DNA from: Tumulicola sp039922955
GTDB lineage: Bacteria > Vulcanimicrobiota > Vulcanimicrobiia > Vulcanimicrobiales > Vulcanimicrobiaceae
Assembly (NCBI GenBank): GCA_039922955.1
Contig: JBDTDR010000106.1
Span: 1 to 34,383, forward strand
Direction of reading: 5' to 3'
DNA length: 34,383 bases
Part shown: positions 24,126-32,306 of the stretch, piece by piece
Layout of the letters: every line of letters starts with the position of its first letter
Numbering within the stretch: the stretch's first letter is position 1
Notes under the pieces: model-generated
What the model saw: only the letters and a program-made list of their open reading frames with translations
Databases searched by the model: none
What the model was told of the DNA's origin: nothing
Position numbers and translations under genes: made by a program

Positions 24126-25169
24126 ATGGCTCCGCCGTTGAAACGCAATGCCGTCATCCTAACGTTGCTTACGACCTTGGCCTTTTATGCATACCAGGCC
24201 CGCGCGCTTGCGTCCCCTCTTGCGGATGCGCCAAGCGAAGCGCACCCGACCGTCGTGCATGTCGGACTTGTGATCCGCAACTTGGCCGCAATCGACGAGG
24301 TGAAGGAGAACTGGCAAGTTACCGGGTTGATCATCGCAAAATGGACCGATCCGATCCTGAGATATCGGTCGTCCGGCCGAGCACCTCTTTATCGCGACCT
24401 GCCGAAAACGACATGGAAGCCGCAGTTTGACTTCACCAATGAAGCTACGCCGACAGATTTCCGCTTCGTCGATTTCTATGCCCAGCCGGATGGCACCGCC
24501 GTATTTACGCAATTATTTAGCGCGACACTCTCGACCGACTTAGATTTGCGTCGCTTTCCGTTTGATACTCAGCTCTTGCCCCTCGTGGCTCAAGCGCAAG
24601 GCGACGACCTCGATCGCACGATTCTGATGCCGGATCCCAAACTTTCACGGTTGCCGAAGCGATCCTACGCTGGTCTCGCGCAGTGGGTTCCGCTTACCCT
24701 TACCGAGCGTTTAGGCACCGCCGCAGGGAGTCCCGGACGCGCGAACGACGTGGAGTTCCTTCTCAAAGTGCGGCGCAATCCGAAGTCTTACATTTGGAAG
24801 TTCATCGTGCCGCTTCTCCTACTAGTGATTATCTCGTGGGTTACGTTCTGGCTTTCGCACGAGGAGTTCAAGACGAAAGACCAGCTCGAATCCGCCGTCG
24901 CCACACTGCTGATTGTCGTTGCTTTCAATATCACAGCCACGAGCCTTTTGCCACGAACCGACTATATCACGTACATCGACGCACTGTTATTTACTTGTTT
25001 TGCTTTCGTTATCATCTCCATCGCCACGATCGTCGCAACCCACCTCCTACGGGTCAACTACTCAGAACGGAGCGCGCTGCTCGTGCGCCGGTGCGCCGGC
25101 CTCGCTCTCCCGGTTGCGTTCTTAATCACTCAAACGTTCTTGTTCTTCACATTCCACATCGCAGGCTAG
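24126..25169 (+). CDS. Prokaryotic pentameric ligand-gated ion channel (Cys-loop receptor family, GLIC/ELIC-like)
   Basis: 347 aa. A signal peptide (residues 1-29) is followed by a beta-sandwich ligand-binding domain to about 222, with the loop signature DLDLRRFPFDTQ at 138-149. As in other bacterial members it lacks the two Cys-loop cysteines. Then come four helices: M1 about 225-243, M2 about 254-272, M3 about 283-307 and M4 about 325-346. M2 and the M2-M3 loop (AFNITATSLLPRTDYITYID) align without gaps, from memory, with GLIC and ELIC, including the LPR/K...Y...YID pattern. Glu255 falls at the pore 2' position and Leu262 at 9'. It would form a homopentameric inner-membrane channel; ligand and ion are unknown. 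It lies in lower-GC DNA, 79 nt upstream of the lipoprotein start. Confidence 0.93.
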   Translation: MAPPLKRNAVILTLLTTLAFYAYQARALASPLADAPSEAHPTVVHVGLVIRNLAAIDEVKENWQVTGLIIAKWTDPILRYRSSGRAPLYRDLPKTTWKPQFDFTNEATPTDFRFVDFYAQPDGTAVFTQLFSATLSTDLDLRRFPFDTQLLPLVAQAQGDDLDRTILMPDPKLSRLPKRSYAGLAQWVPLTLTERLGTAAGSPGRANDVEFLLKVRRNPKSYIWKFIVPLLLLVIISWVTFWLSHEEFKTKDQLESAVATLLIVVAFNITATSLLPRTDYITYIDALLFTCFAFVIISIATIVATHLLRVNYSERSALLVRRCAGLALPVAFLITQTFLFFTFHIAG

Positions 25170-25248
25170 TTCCGCTCAGAAGCCTCTAACCCGCGAAGCC
25201 TTCAGAAAAATGGCTTTTGTGGCGGCGAACGGAATGGAGCGTACGCGT

Positions 25249-26613
25249 ATGCAAAGTCAACCCGCGCGAGGCTCGGCAATTATCGCGGCGATCGCCTTGA
25301 TGCTATGCGCATGCGCGCAAGGCGCCGGCGGCTCGCCCTCGGCACCGGCCGGCCCGTCAGCCGGGCCGCCCGGGAGCGGCCATCCTCAGATCCAACATGT
25401 CGTCGTCGTGATTCAAGAAAACCGCTCGGTCGATAACCTATTTCAAGGATTCCCGGGTGCGGACACGCAGTCGTACGGCCTCGACCAGCGCGGGCGCAAA
25501 ATTGCGCTCATGCCCGTCCGCCTCGAGGCGGCGTGGGATTTTGAGCACGATTCCACGAGCTTTTTCAACGCCTGCGACGGTCAAGGCTCGTATCCGGGAA
25601 CGCGCTGCAAAATGGACGGCTTCGACAAAGAGAACTGGCGTTGCGGAAAAGCCGGATATCCGCCATGCCCCAACGCCAACCCCCCGTACAGCTACGTGCC
25701 AGGTTACGAGACGCGACCGTACTTCTTCATCGGGGAACACTACGTATTCGCGGATGAAATGTTTCCCTCTAACTTCGACTCGGGCAGCTTCGTTTCGCAC
25801 CAATACATCATCGCGGCCCGAGCCAGTTCCACTGTCAACTATCCAGTCGGTCCTTGGGGCTGCCAAGGCGGCTCGAACAGCACGATCCCCACGGTCACTC
25901 AACAGCGGACGGTCGGGGGAAACGTCAGACCATGTTTCAATAACACGACCCTTGGCGACGAACTCGACGGTGCGGGAGTGTCGTGGCGATACTACACATC
26001 CACCGTGAGCGGGAACGGGGGTACGTGGAGCGCATATCAAGCCATCCAGCACATCTACGGCGGATCCGACTGGAGCAGAAACGTTATTACGCCGCAGACG
26101 AAGTTCTTCAGCGACGTCTCAAAGGGAGCTCTGCCGGCCGTGAGTTGGATAACGCCAACCTGCCAAAACTCCGATCACCCCAACTGCCGCTCAAACACCG
26201 GTCCCGATTGGGTTGCGTCGCTGGTGAACGCGATCGGGGAGTCGCAGTATTGGGATTCGACCGCTATCTTCATCTTTTGGGACGACTACGGCGGCTGGTA
26301 CGATCACGTTCCGCCGGAGTTGGTAGACTACGACGGACTGGGCATTCGAGTTCCACTTTTGATCGTTTCAGCCTACGCGAAAGAAGGATGCGTATCCCAC
26401 GTGCGCTACGAGCACGGCAGCATCCTAAAGTTCGTCGAAGACCAATGGATGCTACCGAGGCTCTCCGCGAGCGACACGCGCGCGAACCCCATAGCGTCGA
26501 ACTGCTTTGATTTCTCGAAACCACCGAGGCCCTTCACGAAGATACCCTCGTTGCGCGGCAAGCAATATTTTCTCCAGCAGCCGCTTGACACGCGTCCCCC
26601 CGATACGGAATAG
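25249..26613 (+). CDS. Phospholipase C / acid-phosphatase-family (PF04185) lipoprotein
   Basis: About 454 aa. The signal ends ALMLCAC, an acceptable lipobox, and is followed by a Gly/Pro/Ser-rich linker, so the enzyme is probably lipid-anchored outside the inner membrane. The catalytic domain shows HVVVVIQENRSVDNLFQGFP near the start, DEMFPSNFDSGSFVSHQYII in the middle and FIFWDDYGGWYDHVPPE near the end, the metal-binding and catalytic set of the family. Family members hydrolyse phospholipids or phosphomonoesters; which one is unclear. I prefer ATG 25249, with TGGAG about 8 nt upstream, over ATG 25210 or 25234. It follows the ion-channel gene on the same strand; only 2 nt separate its stop from the convergent stalk-protein gene. 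Confidence 0.88.
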   Translation: MQSQPARGSAIIAAIALMLCACAQGAGGSPSAPAGPSAGPPGSGHPQIQHVVVVIQENRSVDNLFQGFPGADTQSYGLDQRGRKIALMPVRLEAAWDFEHDSTSFFNACDGQGSYPGTRCKMDGFDKENWRCGKAGYPPCPNANPPYSYVPGYETRPYFFIGEHYVFADEMFPSNFDSGSFVSHQYIIAARASSTVNYPVGPWGCQGGSNSTIPTVTQQRTVGGNVRPCFNNTTLGDELDGAGVSWRYYTSTVSGNGGTWSAYQAIQHIYGGSDWSRNVITPQTKFFSDVSKGALPAVSWITPTCQNSDHPNCRSNTGPDWVASLVNAIGESQYWDSTAIFIFWDDYGGWYDHVPPELVDYDGLGIRVPLLIVSAYAKEGCVSHVRYEHGSILKFVEDQWMLPRLSASDTRANPIASNCFDFSKPPRPFTKIPSLRGKQYFLQQPLDTRPPDTE

Positions 26614-26615
26614 CG

Positions 26616-27098
26616 TTACTGCGTTTGGTCGGTTGTCGACGGTGCGGCGGACTGCCCGATGCCCGGCGTGAGCACGAGGACGCGCGCGCTGCGCGGATCG
26701 TAGCTCGCCCGTACGTTAAAGGCGCTGGCGACGGCTCGTAGTTCGATCATCACGCGGCCGCGGACGCGAAATGGCGGATGCTCGAGCGTCAGCGGCATGC
26801 CGTTGATCGACGCGCGCGCATCGCCGACCCTCACGCGCAGCGACCGGTGGCCGCGCACGACGTCGATGCGACCGCTTTTATCGCCGGATTGCGTTTGCGC
26901 TCCTAGCGCGTCGGCGACAGTGCGGAGGGGCACGAACACCTTCCCCGCCGTCGCGACTACCGGCGGTACGTCGCTATCGACGCGTTGCCCGTCAACCAGC
27001 ATTTCGACGGGACGGGCAAACGCCAACAGCGCCGAAGCTAGGAGCGCTACGGCGACGGTCGCGAGCAGCACTCGCCAGCTCGGCGGCCGATACGTCAC
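26616..27098 (-). CDS. Copper-amine-oxidase-like N-terminal (stalk) domain protein
   Basis: 160 aa. A membrane/signal segment (about residues 10-28) is followed by a stalk domain: EMLVDGQRVDSDVPPVVATA, the repeated core VFVPLRTVADALGAQT and a second half-repeat ELRAVASAFNVRASYD. This PF07833-like fold is a non-enzymatic cell-surface module common in Gram-positive and deep-branching bacteria; the copper-binding residues of real amine oxidases are not expected. The GTG start overlaps the ispG stop by 4 nt (GTGA), so it is translationally coupled as the last gene of the housekeeping operon. Its role is unknown; it may organise peptidoglycan or an envelope protein. Confidence 0.8.
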   Translation of the reverse strand: MTYRPPSWRVLLATVAVALLASALLAFARPVEMLVDGQRVDSDVPPVVATAGKVFVPLRTVADALGAQTQSGDKSGRIDVVRGHRSLRVRVGDARASINGMPLTLEHPPFRVRGRVMIELRAVASAFNVRASYDPRSARVLVLTPGIGQSAAPSTTDQTQ

Positions 27099-28237
27099 GC
27101 TTGAACGCCGACCTCGTGTATGAAGGCCGGATACTTCTCGGCGATGACTTTCTCGATTTCGAGGCGGAGCATACCGAGCAGTTCGCTCTCGGGGTACGTC
27201 CCGACCAGCTCGCCGGCCCGATAGATGGCGCCCTTGCCCTTGCCGCCGGCAACGCCGACGTCGGCCATTTTCGATTCGCCGGGACCGTTGACGACGCAGC
27301 CCATGACCGCAACTTTCACCGGCGCGCTGTACGACTTTGCGATCGCCTCAACCGCTCGGCCGAGTTCGAGAACGGATATTTCGGCGCGCCCGCACGAAGG
27401 ACACGCGGTAATCTCAAAGCCTTTTTCGCGCAACCCGAGCGATTTCAAGATGCTCCAGCAAACCGGAACTTCTTCGATCGGATCGTCCGCCAAAGAAACG
27501 CGCAGCGTATCCCCAATGCCTTCGAATAACAGAATCCCGAGGCCGATCGACGATTTGATGGTACCGTCACGAAGCAGTCCCGCCTCGGTGATCCCCAAGT
27601 GCAGCGCGTAGGGCGTGTTGCGTTCGCGCAAGCGGCGATCCATCAACCGGTAGGCTTCCACCGTCGTTAGGACGTCGTGCGCTTTGAGCGAAATCGCGAT
27701 GTCGGTGTGTCCGTGTTCTTCGAGCATCATCACGTGCCGCAGTGCCGACTCGACCATGGCGTCCGCGGTATGGCCGAGCGTCTTCTCGAGATCGGGCGCG
27801 AGCGAACCCATGTTCACGCCAACGCGAATCGGTATCTCGCGCGCTTTCGCGGCGGTTACGACCTCGGCGACCTTTTTGGGATCGCGAATGTTCCCCGGGT
27901 TGAGCCGCAGTTTCGCCACGCCGGCTTCGATCGCGGCCAGCGCCATCTTGTGGTCGAAGTGGATGTCGGCGACGATCGGAACCGGCGAGCGGTGAACGAT
28001 GGCCGGCAGCCCGGCCGCATCCGGCGGATCCTTGACGGTGACCCGTACGACTTCGCAGCCTTCCATCGCCAGACCGTAAATTTGTTCGAGCGTTTTGTCG
28101 GCGTCCGCAGTATCGGTGGTCGTCATGGACTGTACGGCGATGGGATGATCGCCGCCAATCCACACACTCTTAGCGTCAGCCTTCCCCGTCTTATTTTGCA
28201 AAAAGATCGGCTTGCTTTGACGGCGCAGGCGAAGCAT
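27095..28237 (-). CDS. ispG: 4-hydroxy-3-methylbut-2-en-1-yl diphosphate synthase
   Basis: 380 aa. The N-terminal TIM-barrel shows VWIGGDHPIAVQSMTTTDTA, VPIVADIHFDHKMAL and KLRLNPGNI, and the C-terminal [4Fe-4S] domain has cysteines in ACPSCGR and MGCVVNGPGE. It reduces MEcPP to HMBPP in the methylerythritol (DXP) isoprenoid pathway. I chose the ATG at 28237, whose A overlaps the rseP stop (TAATG); the longer open frame upstream is a shadow of rseP. This is the compact form without the large insertion found in plants and some bacteria. It belongs to the same operon as dxr, uppS and cdsA, so one transcript feeds undecaprenyl-phosphate synthesis. Confidence 0.97.
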   Translation of the reverse strand: MLRLRRQSKPIFLQNKTGKADAKSVWIGGDHPIAVQSMTTTDTADADKTLEQIYGLAMEGCEVVRVTVKDPPDAAGLPAIVHRSPVPIVADIHFDHKMALAAIEAGVAKLRLNPGNIRDPKKVAEVVTAAKAREIPIRVGVNMGSLAPDLEKTLGHTADAMVESALRHVMMLEEHGHTDIAISLKAHDVLTTVEAYRLMDRRLRERNTPYALHLGITEAGLLRDGTIKSSIGLGILLFEGIGDTLRVSLADDPIEEVPVCWSILKSLGLREKGFEITACPSCGRAEISVLELGRAVEAIAKSYSAPVKVAVMGCVVNGPGESKMADVGVAGGKGKGAIYRAGELVGTYPESELLGMLRLEIEKVIAEKYPAFIHEVGVQA

Positions 28238-29364
28238 TACATAACTCCATTTCCGCTGGCTATGCGGGCGATGTCGTGGAAAGCGACTAGCAGCATCAGC
28301 GCCATCAGGGCGGCGAAGCCGGCGATGTGGACCATCGCCTCCTTTTCCGGATCGACGGGTTTTCCGCGAATCAGTTCGGCAACGATAAACGCCGCGCGTC
28401 CCCCGTCCAACGCGGGGATCGGCAGCAAGTTGAAGAGTCCTAAAGCAAACGAAATCGTTGCGGCCAGCGAGAAGTACGGTCCCCAGCCCCAATCCTCCAC
28501 GGTAGCGGCGACTTGGCCCATGCCGATCGGGCCGGAAATCTGCGGGGCGTATTTCGTGAAGTGCGTGGCGAGTAACACGATGCTGGCGACCGTTCCGTCC
28601 GCGATGTTCCGGAACTGGGCTCCGCTGTCGCGGACGGCTTCCATAAAACCGACGCGCTGGAATGCCGGCACCGGCGAGAAGCCGATGCAGCCCCACTTCT
28701 TGCCGGGAATCGGGCACAGCCCCGGGGTCACGTAAATCTCCGTGCGCACGCCGTTGCGCAGGTAAACCAGATCGAGCTTCTTGCCCAGCGATCCGTGAAT
28801 CGTGTCGACCAGCGAACCGCCGTTGGCGATGACGGCGCCGTTGAGCGCGACGATGCGATCGCCGGTCTGCAAGCCGGCGATTGCGGCCGGCGAACCCTTC
28901 ACGAGCACCCCGACGACCGGCTGATTGGCGTTGCCGGCGACCCCGAAGACGAGCGCGGCGACCAGCAAAATGAGGTAGCACAGCAGAAAGTTTGCGACCG
29001 GCCCGGCCAGCACGATCGCGAGCCGCTGCCACGCCGACTTCGCCTGAAAATTATCTTGTTCGGCCGCCGACGCGTCGCGAAATTCACGCTGCTGCTCGGC
29101 TTCGGACGTTTTTCCGTCCTCTCCCTGCATCGCGCAGTAACCGCCGATCGGCAGCGCTCGGATCGAATACAGGGTGCCGCTGCGCGGGCTGGTCCAGCCC
29201 ACGAGCTTGGGGCCCATGCCGACGGCGAACTCGTTGACGCGCACCCCATTGCGGCGCGCTACCAGAAAGTGGCCGAACTCGTGAAGGACGACGAGAATCG
29301 AGAGCATCACGATAAAGGTGACGACCTTTTCGATTCCGACCAGGTTAACGATAGCTAGCGACAC
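28237..29364 (-). CDS. rseP: Site-2 protease RseP (M50 zinc metalloprotease)
   Basis: 375 aa. The first helix carries the zinc site VVLHEFGHFLVARRNGV (HExxH), the PDZ domain includes GSPAAIAGLQTGDRIVALNG, and the last conserved segment is LFNLLPIPALDGGRAAF, which provides the third zinc ligand Asp. It cuts membrane-anchored anti-sigma factors or signal-peptide remnants inside the membrane. Four membrane helices are visible. The GTG start at 29364 (AAAGG about 5 nt upstream) overlaps the dxr end by 10 nt. Unlike Escherichia coli it has one PDZ domain, as in most bacteria. Confidence 0.96.
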   Translation of the reverse strand: MSLAIVNLVGIEKVVTFIVMLSILVVLHEFGHFLVARRNGVRVNEFAVGMGPKLVGWTSPRSGTLYSIRALPIGGYCAMQGEDGKTSEAEQQREFRDASAAEQDNFQAKSAWQRLAIVLAGPVANFLLCYLILLVAALVFGVAGNANQPVVGVLVKGSPAAIAGLQTGDRIVALNGAVIANGGSLVDTIHGSLGKKLDLVYLRNGVRTEIYVTPGLCPIPGKKWGCIGFSPVPAFQRVGFMEAVRDSGAQFRNIADGTVASIVLLATHFTKYAPQISGPIGMGQVAATVEDWGWGPYFSLAATISFALGLFNLLPIPALDGGRAAFIVAELIRGKPVDPEKEAMVHIAGFAALMALMLLVAFHDIARIASGNGVM

Positions 29365-30530
29365 GATGGCCTTTCGATGTGGTCCACAAACTCCTTGGCG
29401 GTTTCGCGAGCCGTCCGGTCGGCGGCTCGCACGCCTTCGAGCGTCAGCTCGCCGCGTTCGGTCCGCTCCATCGCGCTTTCGATGATACCGGAAATCTGCC
29501 CGAACGCGATCCTACCTTCGACAAACGCCTCGACGGCGACTTCGTTTGCGGCCGATAGGATGGCCGGCATGGTTCCTCCAGCGGCCAGCGCCTGATAGGC
29601 CAGCCGAACGCACGGAAACCGGTCGGCGTCGGGCGGCTCGAAATCGTAACGCAGCCGCGGCTCCTCGGGTTTCCCCCCAAGCGCCAGGAGGTCGGTCGAC
29701 GCAAGCCCGGCGGCGGGCTGCTCCGCCCGGCCCGGCACGGCCGGCAACCGGTCGGGATAGGCGAGGGCGTAGCCGATCGGCAGGCGCATGTCGGGCGCGG
29801 CGAGTTGCCCTTTGACGCTGCCGTCGATAAAAATGACGAAGCCATGCGCGATCGACTGGGGATGGACGACGAATCGGACTCGCTCGCCGGGTAGCCCGAA
29901 CAGGCGGCTGGCCTCGATTACCTCGAGGCCTTTGTTCATCATCGTCGCCGAGTCGATCGTGTTCTTGACGCCCATTTGCCAGGTCGGGTGAGCGAGCGCC
30001 GCGGCCAGGTCCGCGTGCTCCATGGCTTCGCGGGAAACTCGCCAAAAGGGGCCGCCCGAGGCGGTCAACACGATTTCCGCGACGCTCGATCGGGCTTCAC
30101 CGGCCAGGCATTGAAAAATTGCGCTGTGCTCGCTATCGACCGGAAGGAGCCGCGAGCCGCTGCGACCGGCGGCCTCGACTAACAGCTCGCCGGCGGCTAC
30201 GATCAGCTCTTTATTGGCGACGGCGATCGCAATGCCGCGTTCGACGGCGGCGAAAACGGCATCGAACGCCACGGCGCCGTCGGTCGCCGCCAGCACGACG
30301 TCGGGCGCGCTCTCGACCGCAACGCGCACGAGCCCGGCCGGGCCGTCATCGGCGGTCGTCGCGATCTCGGGCGCGAACCGCTGCACCTGCTCGCGAAGCA
30401 GGGCCGCGTTGCGTCCGGCCGCCAGCCCGACGACGTCAAAGCGATCGGGATGCTGCGCGATCACGTCGAGCGCCTGCGTTCCGATCGAACCGGTCGATCC
30501 GAGAATCGCCACCCGCTTGCGCGCTGACAC
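29355..30530 (-). CDS. dxr: 1-deoxy-D-xylulose-5-phosphate reductoisomerase
   Basis: 391 aa. Signature segments are AILGSTGSIGTQALDVIA (NADPH loop), ANKELIVAAGELL, the metal and substrate site VDSEHSAIFQ, SGGPFWRVS, and the large conserved block HPTWQMGVKNTIDSATMMNK with GLEVIEA. It converts DXP to MEP using NADPH and a divalent metal, the first committed DXP-pathway step. The start is a GTG sharing its first base with the stop of cdsA (TAGTG). The stretch around residues 265-305 is Ala/Pro-rich and less conserved but in frame. Downstream rseP overlaps by 10 nt. Confidence 0.97.
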   Translation of the reverse strand: MSARKRVAILGSTGSIGTQALDVIAQHPDRFDVVGLAAGRNAALLREQVQRFAPEIATTADDGPAGLVRVAVESAPDVVLAATDGAVAFDAVFAAVERGIAIAVANKELIVAAGELLVEAAGRSGSRLLPVDSEHSAIFQCLAGEARSSVAEIVLTASGGPFWRVSREAMEHADLAAALAHPTWQMGVKNTIDSATMMNKGLEVIEASRLFGLPGERVRFVVHPQSIAHGFVIFIDGSVKGQLAAPDMRLPIGYALAYPDRLPAVPGRAEQPAAGLASTDLLALGGKPEEPRLRYDFEPPDADRFPCVRLAYQALAAGGTMPAILSAANEVAVEAFVEGRIAFGQISGIIESAMERTERGELTLEGVRAADRTARETAKEFVDHIERPSCR

Positions 30531-31381
30531 TAACTGACCTGCAGAATTCCGAGCAGGTGAAGCGTCGCAAAAAACGCCACGCCGCCGAAGAGGTAGGAAT
30601 CGAATCGGTCGAGCACCCCGCCGTGCCCCGAGATCATCGCACCGGCGTCTTTCACGCCGGCGTCACGCTTGAGCCCCGACTCGACCAGGTCGCCCGCCTG
30701 CGCCGCCATCCCGGTAAGGAGGCCTAGTACGGCGCCCTGCCACGCGAGCAAGTGCAGCGCGGGCAGCCGGGTCGCGGCGACCGCAAAAATTATTACGACG
30801 ACGAGCGAGCCCAGCGAACCTTCGACGGTCTTGCGCGGCGAAACCCGCGTGAGCTGATGCCGCCCGGCGACCGTGCCGATGACCATGCCGAAGATGTCGG
30901 TCAGCGCGATCATCAGGATTACGTAGAACGTCAGCGCGAAACCGTCCCCGGCGATTTGCCGAATGAACACGAAGTACGTGAGCAGTTTCCCGATGTAGAG
31001 CACGGCCAGGAGCGTGTAAGCCGTGCGCGCGAAGTAGCCCTTTTGCTCGCCATACATGCCGATCCAAAACGCGGCGATGACGATACCCGCGAGCAATACG
31101 CCTTCCCATTTGTGCAACAAGCCGAAAGCCGCCATGACGACGTAGCCGGAAACGCCCAAGAATGCCACCGGATACTCCAGCGGCTGTCCCTTCTTCTCGC
31201 ACAGCGCGTTGAGTTCGTAGATGCTCGATAGTCCGATCGCCAGAATCAACGCGTAAAACGCCCAGGGAACGACGACGCAGCCGAGGCCTATGACCGCGAC
31301 GACGATTCCAACCACGACGCGGCGCGCGGTAATCGGATTGCCGCGGGTTGCCGCCGGAGCGATCGCCTCCGGTGCGCTCAC
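30530..31381 (-). CDS. cdsA: Phosphatidate cytidylyltransferase
   Basis: 283 aa with about eight membrane helices. The C-terminal CdsA signature is complete: RVSPRKTVEGSLGSL, then AAQAGDLVESGLKRDAGVKD and AGAMISGHGGVLDRFDSYLF, holding the Asp/Lys metal and CTP ligands. It makes CDP-diacylglycerol from CTP and phosphatidic acid, the precursor for phospholipids. The GTG start overlaps the uppS stop by 4 nt (GTGA), and its stop overlaps the dxr start by one base. Its place between uppS and dxr is the common bacterial order. Confidence 0.96.
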   Translation of the reverse strand: MSAPEAIAPAATRGNPITARRVVVGIVVAVIGLGCVVVPWAFYALILAIGLSSIYELNALCEKKGQPLEYPVAFLGVSGYVVMAAFGLLHKWEGVLLAGIVIAAFWIGMYGEQKGYFARTAYTLLAVLYIGKLLTYFVFIRQIAGDGFALTFYVILMIALTDIFGMVIGTVAGRHQLTRVSPRKTVEGSLGSLVVVIIFAVAATRLPALHLLAWQGAVLGLLTGMAAQAGDLVESGLKRDAGVKDAGAMISGHGGVLDRFDSYLFGGVAFFATLHLLGILQVS

Positions 31382-32115
31382 GCTCCTCCGAACCGCCGCT
31401 CGCGCTGCTGGTATTCGGTCACGGCTCGCACCAGATCGTCCTTTGAGAAATCCGGCCAGAACACGTCGCTCATCACGAGTTCGGCATAGGCGGCCTGGTA
31501 GAGCAAGAAGTTCGAAAGCCGGTGCTCCCCGCCCGGGCGAATCAAAAGATCGAGTTCGGGAAGATCGGCCGTGTAGAGATACCGGCCGATAAGCGCTTCG
31601 TCAACCTCGTCGGCCCGCACCGACCCGGCGGCGACGTCGCGCGCGATCCCCTTGACCGCCCGCTCCAACTCGGCGCGAGAACTATAGTTGACTGCCAAGT
31701 TCAGGAGCAAGCCGGTATCGGCCGCGGTGCCGGACTGCAACTCGGCCAGCGCGCCGCGCGGTCCCGGCGGCAACGACTCCCAGTCCCCGATGACCCGCAC
31801 GCGAACGTTGTTGCGCACCAGTTCCGCAAGTTCGTTGCGCGCAAAATAGACGCACAAATCGAACAGCAGCGAAACCTCGCGCGCGTCGCGATTCCAGTTC
31901 TCGGTCGAGAAGCCGTATACGGTGAGAACTTGGATGCCGAGGTCGCTGGCCGCGCGCGTGGCGCGACGCAACGAAACGATCCCGCGGCGATGCCCTTCGA
32001 TGGCGGGCAGCGTTCGGCGTTTTGCCCAGCGCCGATTTCCGTCCATGATGATCGCGACGTGCCGCGGCACCGCGCCCGGATCCACGTCGACCGATTGACG
32101 AGTGGGGTTAATCAT
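31378..32115 (-). CDS. uppS: Undecaprenyl diphosphate synthase (cis-prenyltransferase)
   Basis: 245 aa. HVAIIMDGNRRWAKRRTLPA at residues 19-38 contains the catalytic Asp and allylic-diphosphate site. VYGFSTENWNRDAREVSLLF and the C-terminal LLIRPGGEHRLSNFLLYQAA complete the family. It condenses isopentenyl units on farnesyl diphosphate to build the C55 lipid carrier for peptidoglycan and surface glycans. In the last motif, RPGGEHRLSNF replaces the usual RTSGE-x-R-x-SNF, a minor change. The ATG start overlaps the upstream 64-aa ORF stop by 4 nt (ATGA), so translation is coupled to it. Its product feeds both the Amj flippase and the GT-C transferases in this window. Confidence 0.96.
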   Translation of the reverse strand: MINPTRQSVDVDPGAVPRHVAIIMDGNRRWAKRRTLPAIEGHRRGIVSLRRATRAASDLGIQVLTVYGFSTENWNRDAREVSLLFDLCVYFARNELAELVRNNVRVRVIGDWESLPPGPRGALAELQSGTAADTGLLLNLAVNYSSRAELERAVKGIARDVAAGSVRADEVDEALIGRYLYTADLPELDLLIRPGGEHRLSNFLLYQAAYAELVMSDVFWPDFSKDDLVRAVTEYQQRERRFGGA

Positions 32116-32306
32116 GGAAGGCGCTCGTAGGATTCGTATCCGACCGTCAGATCGGCCGATTCGTCATCGTTGCGTTTCAAGCGCAGAACGCGCAGCGCTC
32201 CGCAGCCGAGCCAAGCGCCGTACGGAGCGAGCACCGAGATTCGCAGGCGATGCCCGCGCAACGCTGCGCGCGCCTCGACCTCCGGTACCAGGATCAACTC
32301 GTTCAC
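32112..32306 (-). CDS. 64-aa protein of unknown function between frr and uppS
   Basis: 64 residues: starts MNELILVPEVEARAALRG, has a beta-rich middle with LRISVLAPYGAWLGCGALRV, then charged residues and a C-terminal GYESYERLP. No transmembrane segment, signal or known motif is seen. It looks like a small beta-barrel or OB-like fold, but that is a guess. It is supported as a real gene by its fit in the operon: its GTG start overlaps the frr stop (GTGA) and its stop overlaps the uppS ATG (ATGA), so both junctions are 4-nt translational couplings. I do not recall a standard gene here in other bacteria. Confidence 0.65.
   Translation of the reverse strand: MNELILVPEVEARAALRGHRLRISVLAPYGAWLGCGALRVLRLKRNDDESADLTVGYESYERLP

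Noticed and set aside
28240..29032. Extension of the ispG frame back to 29032.
   Set aside because: It lies inside rseP in another frame and reads as Arg/Gly-rich nonsense.
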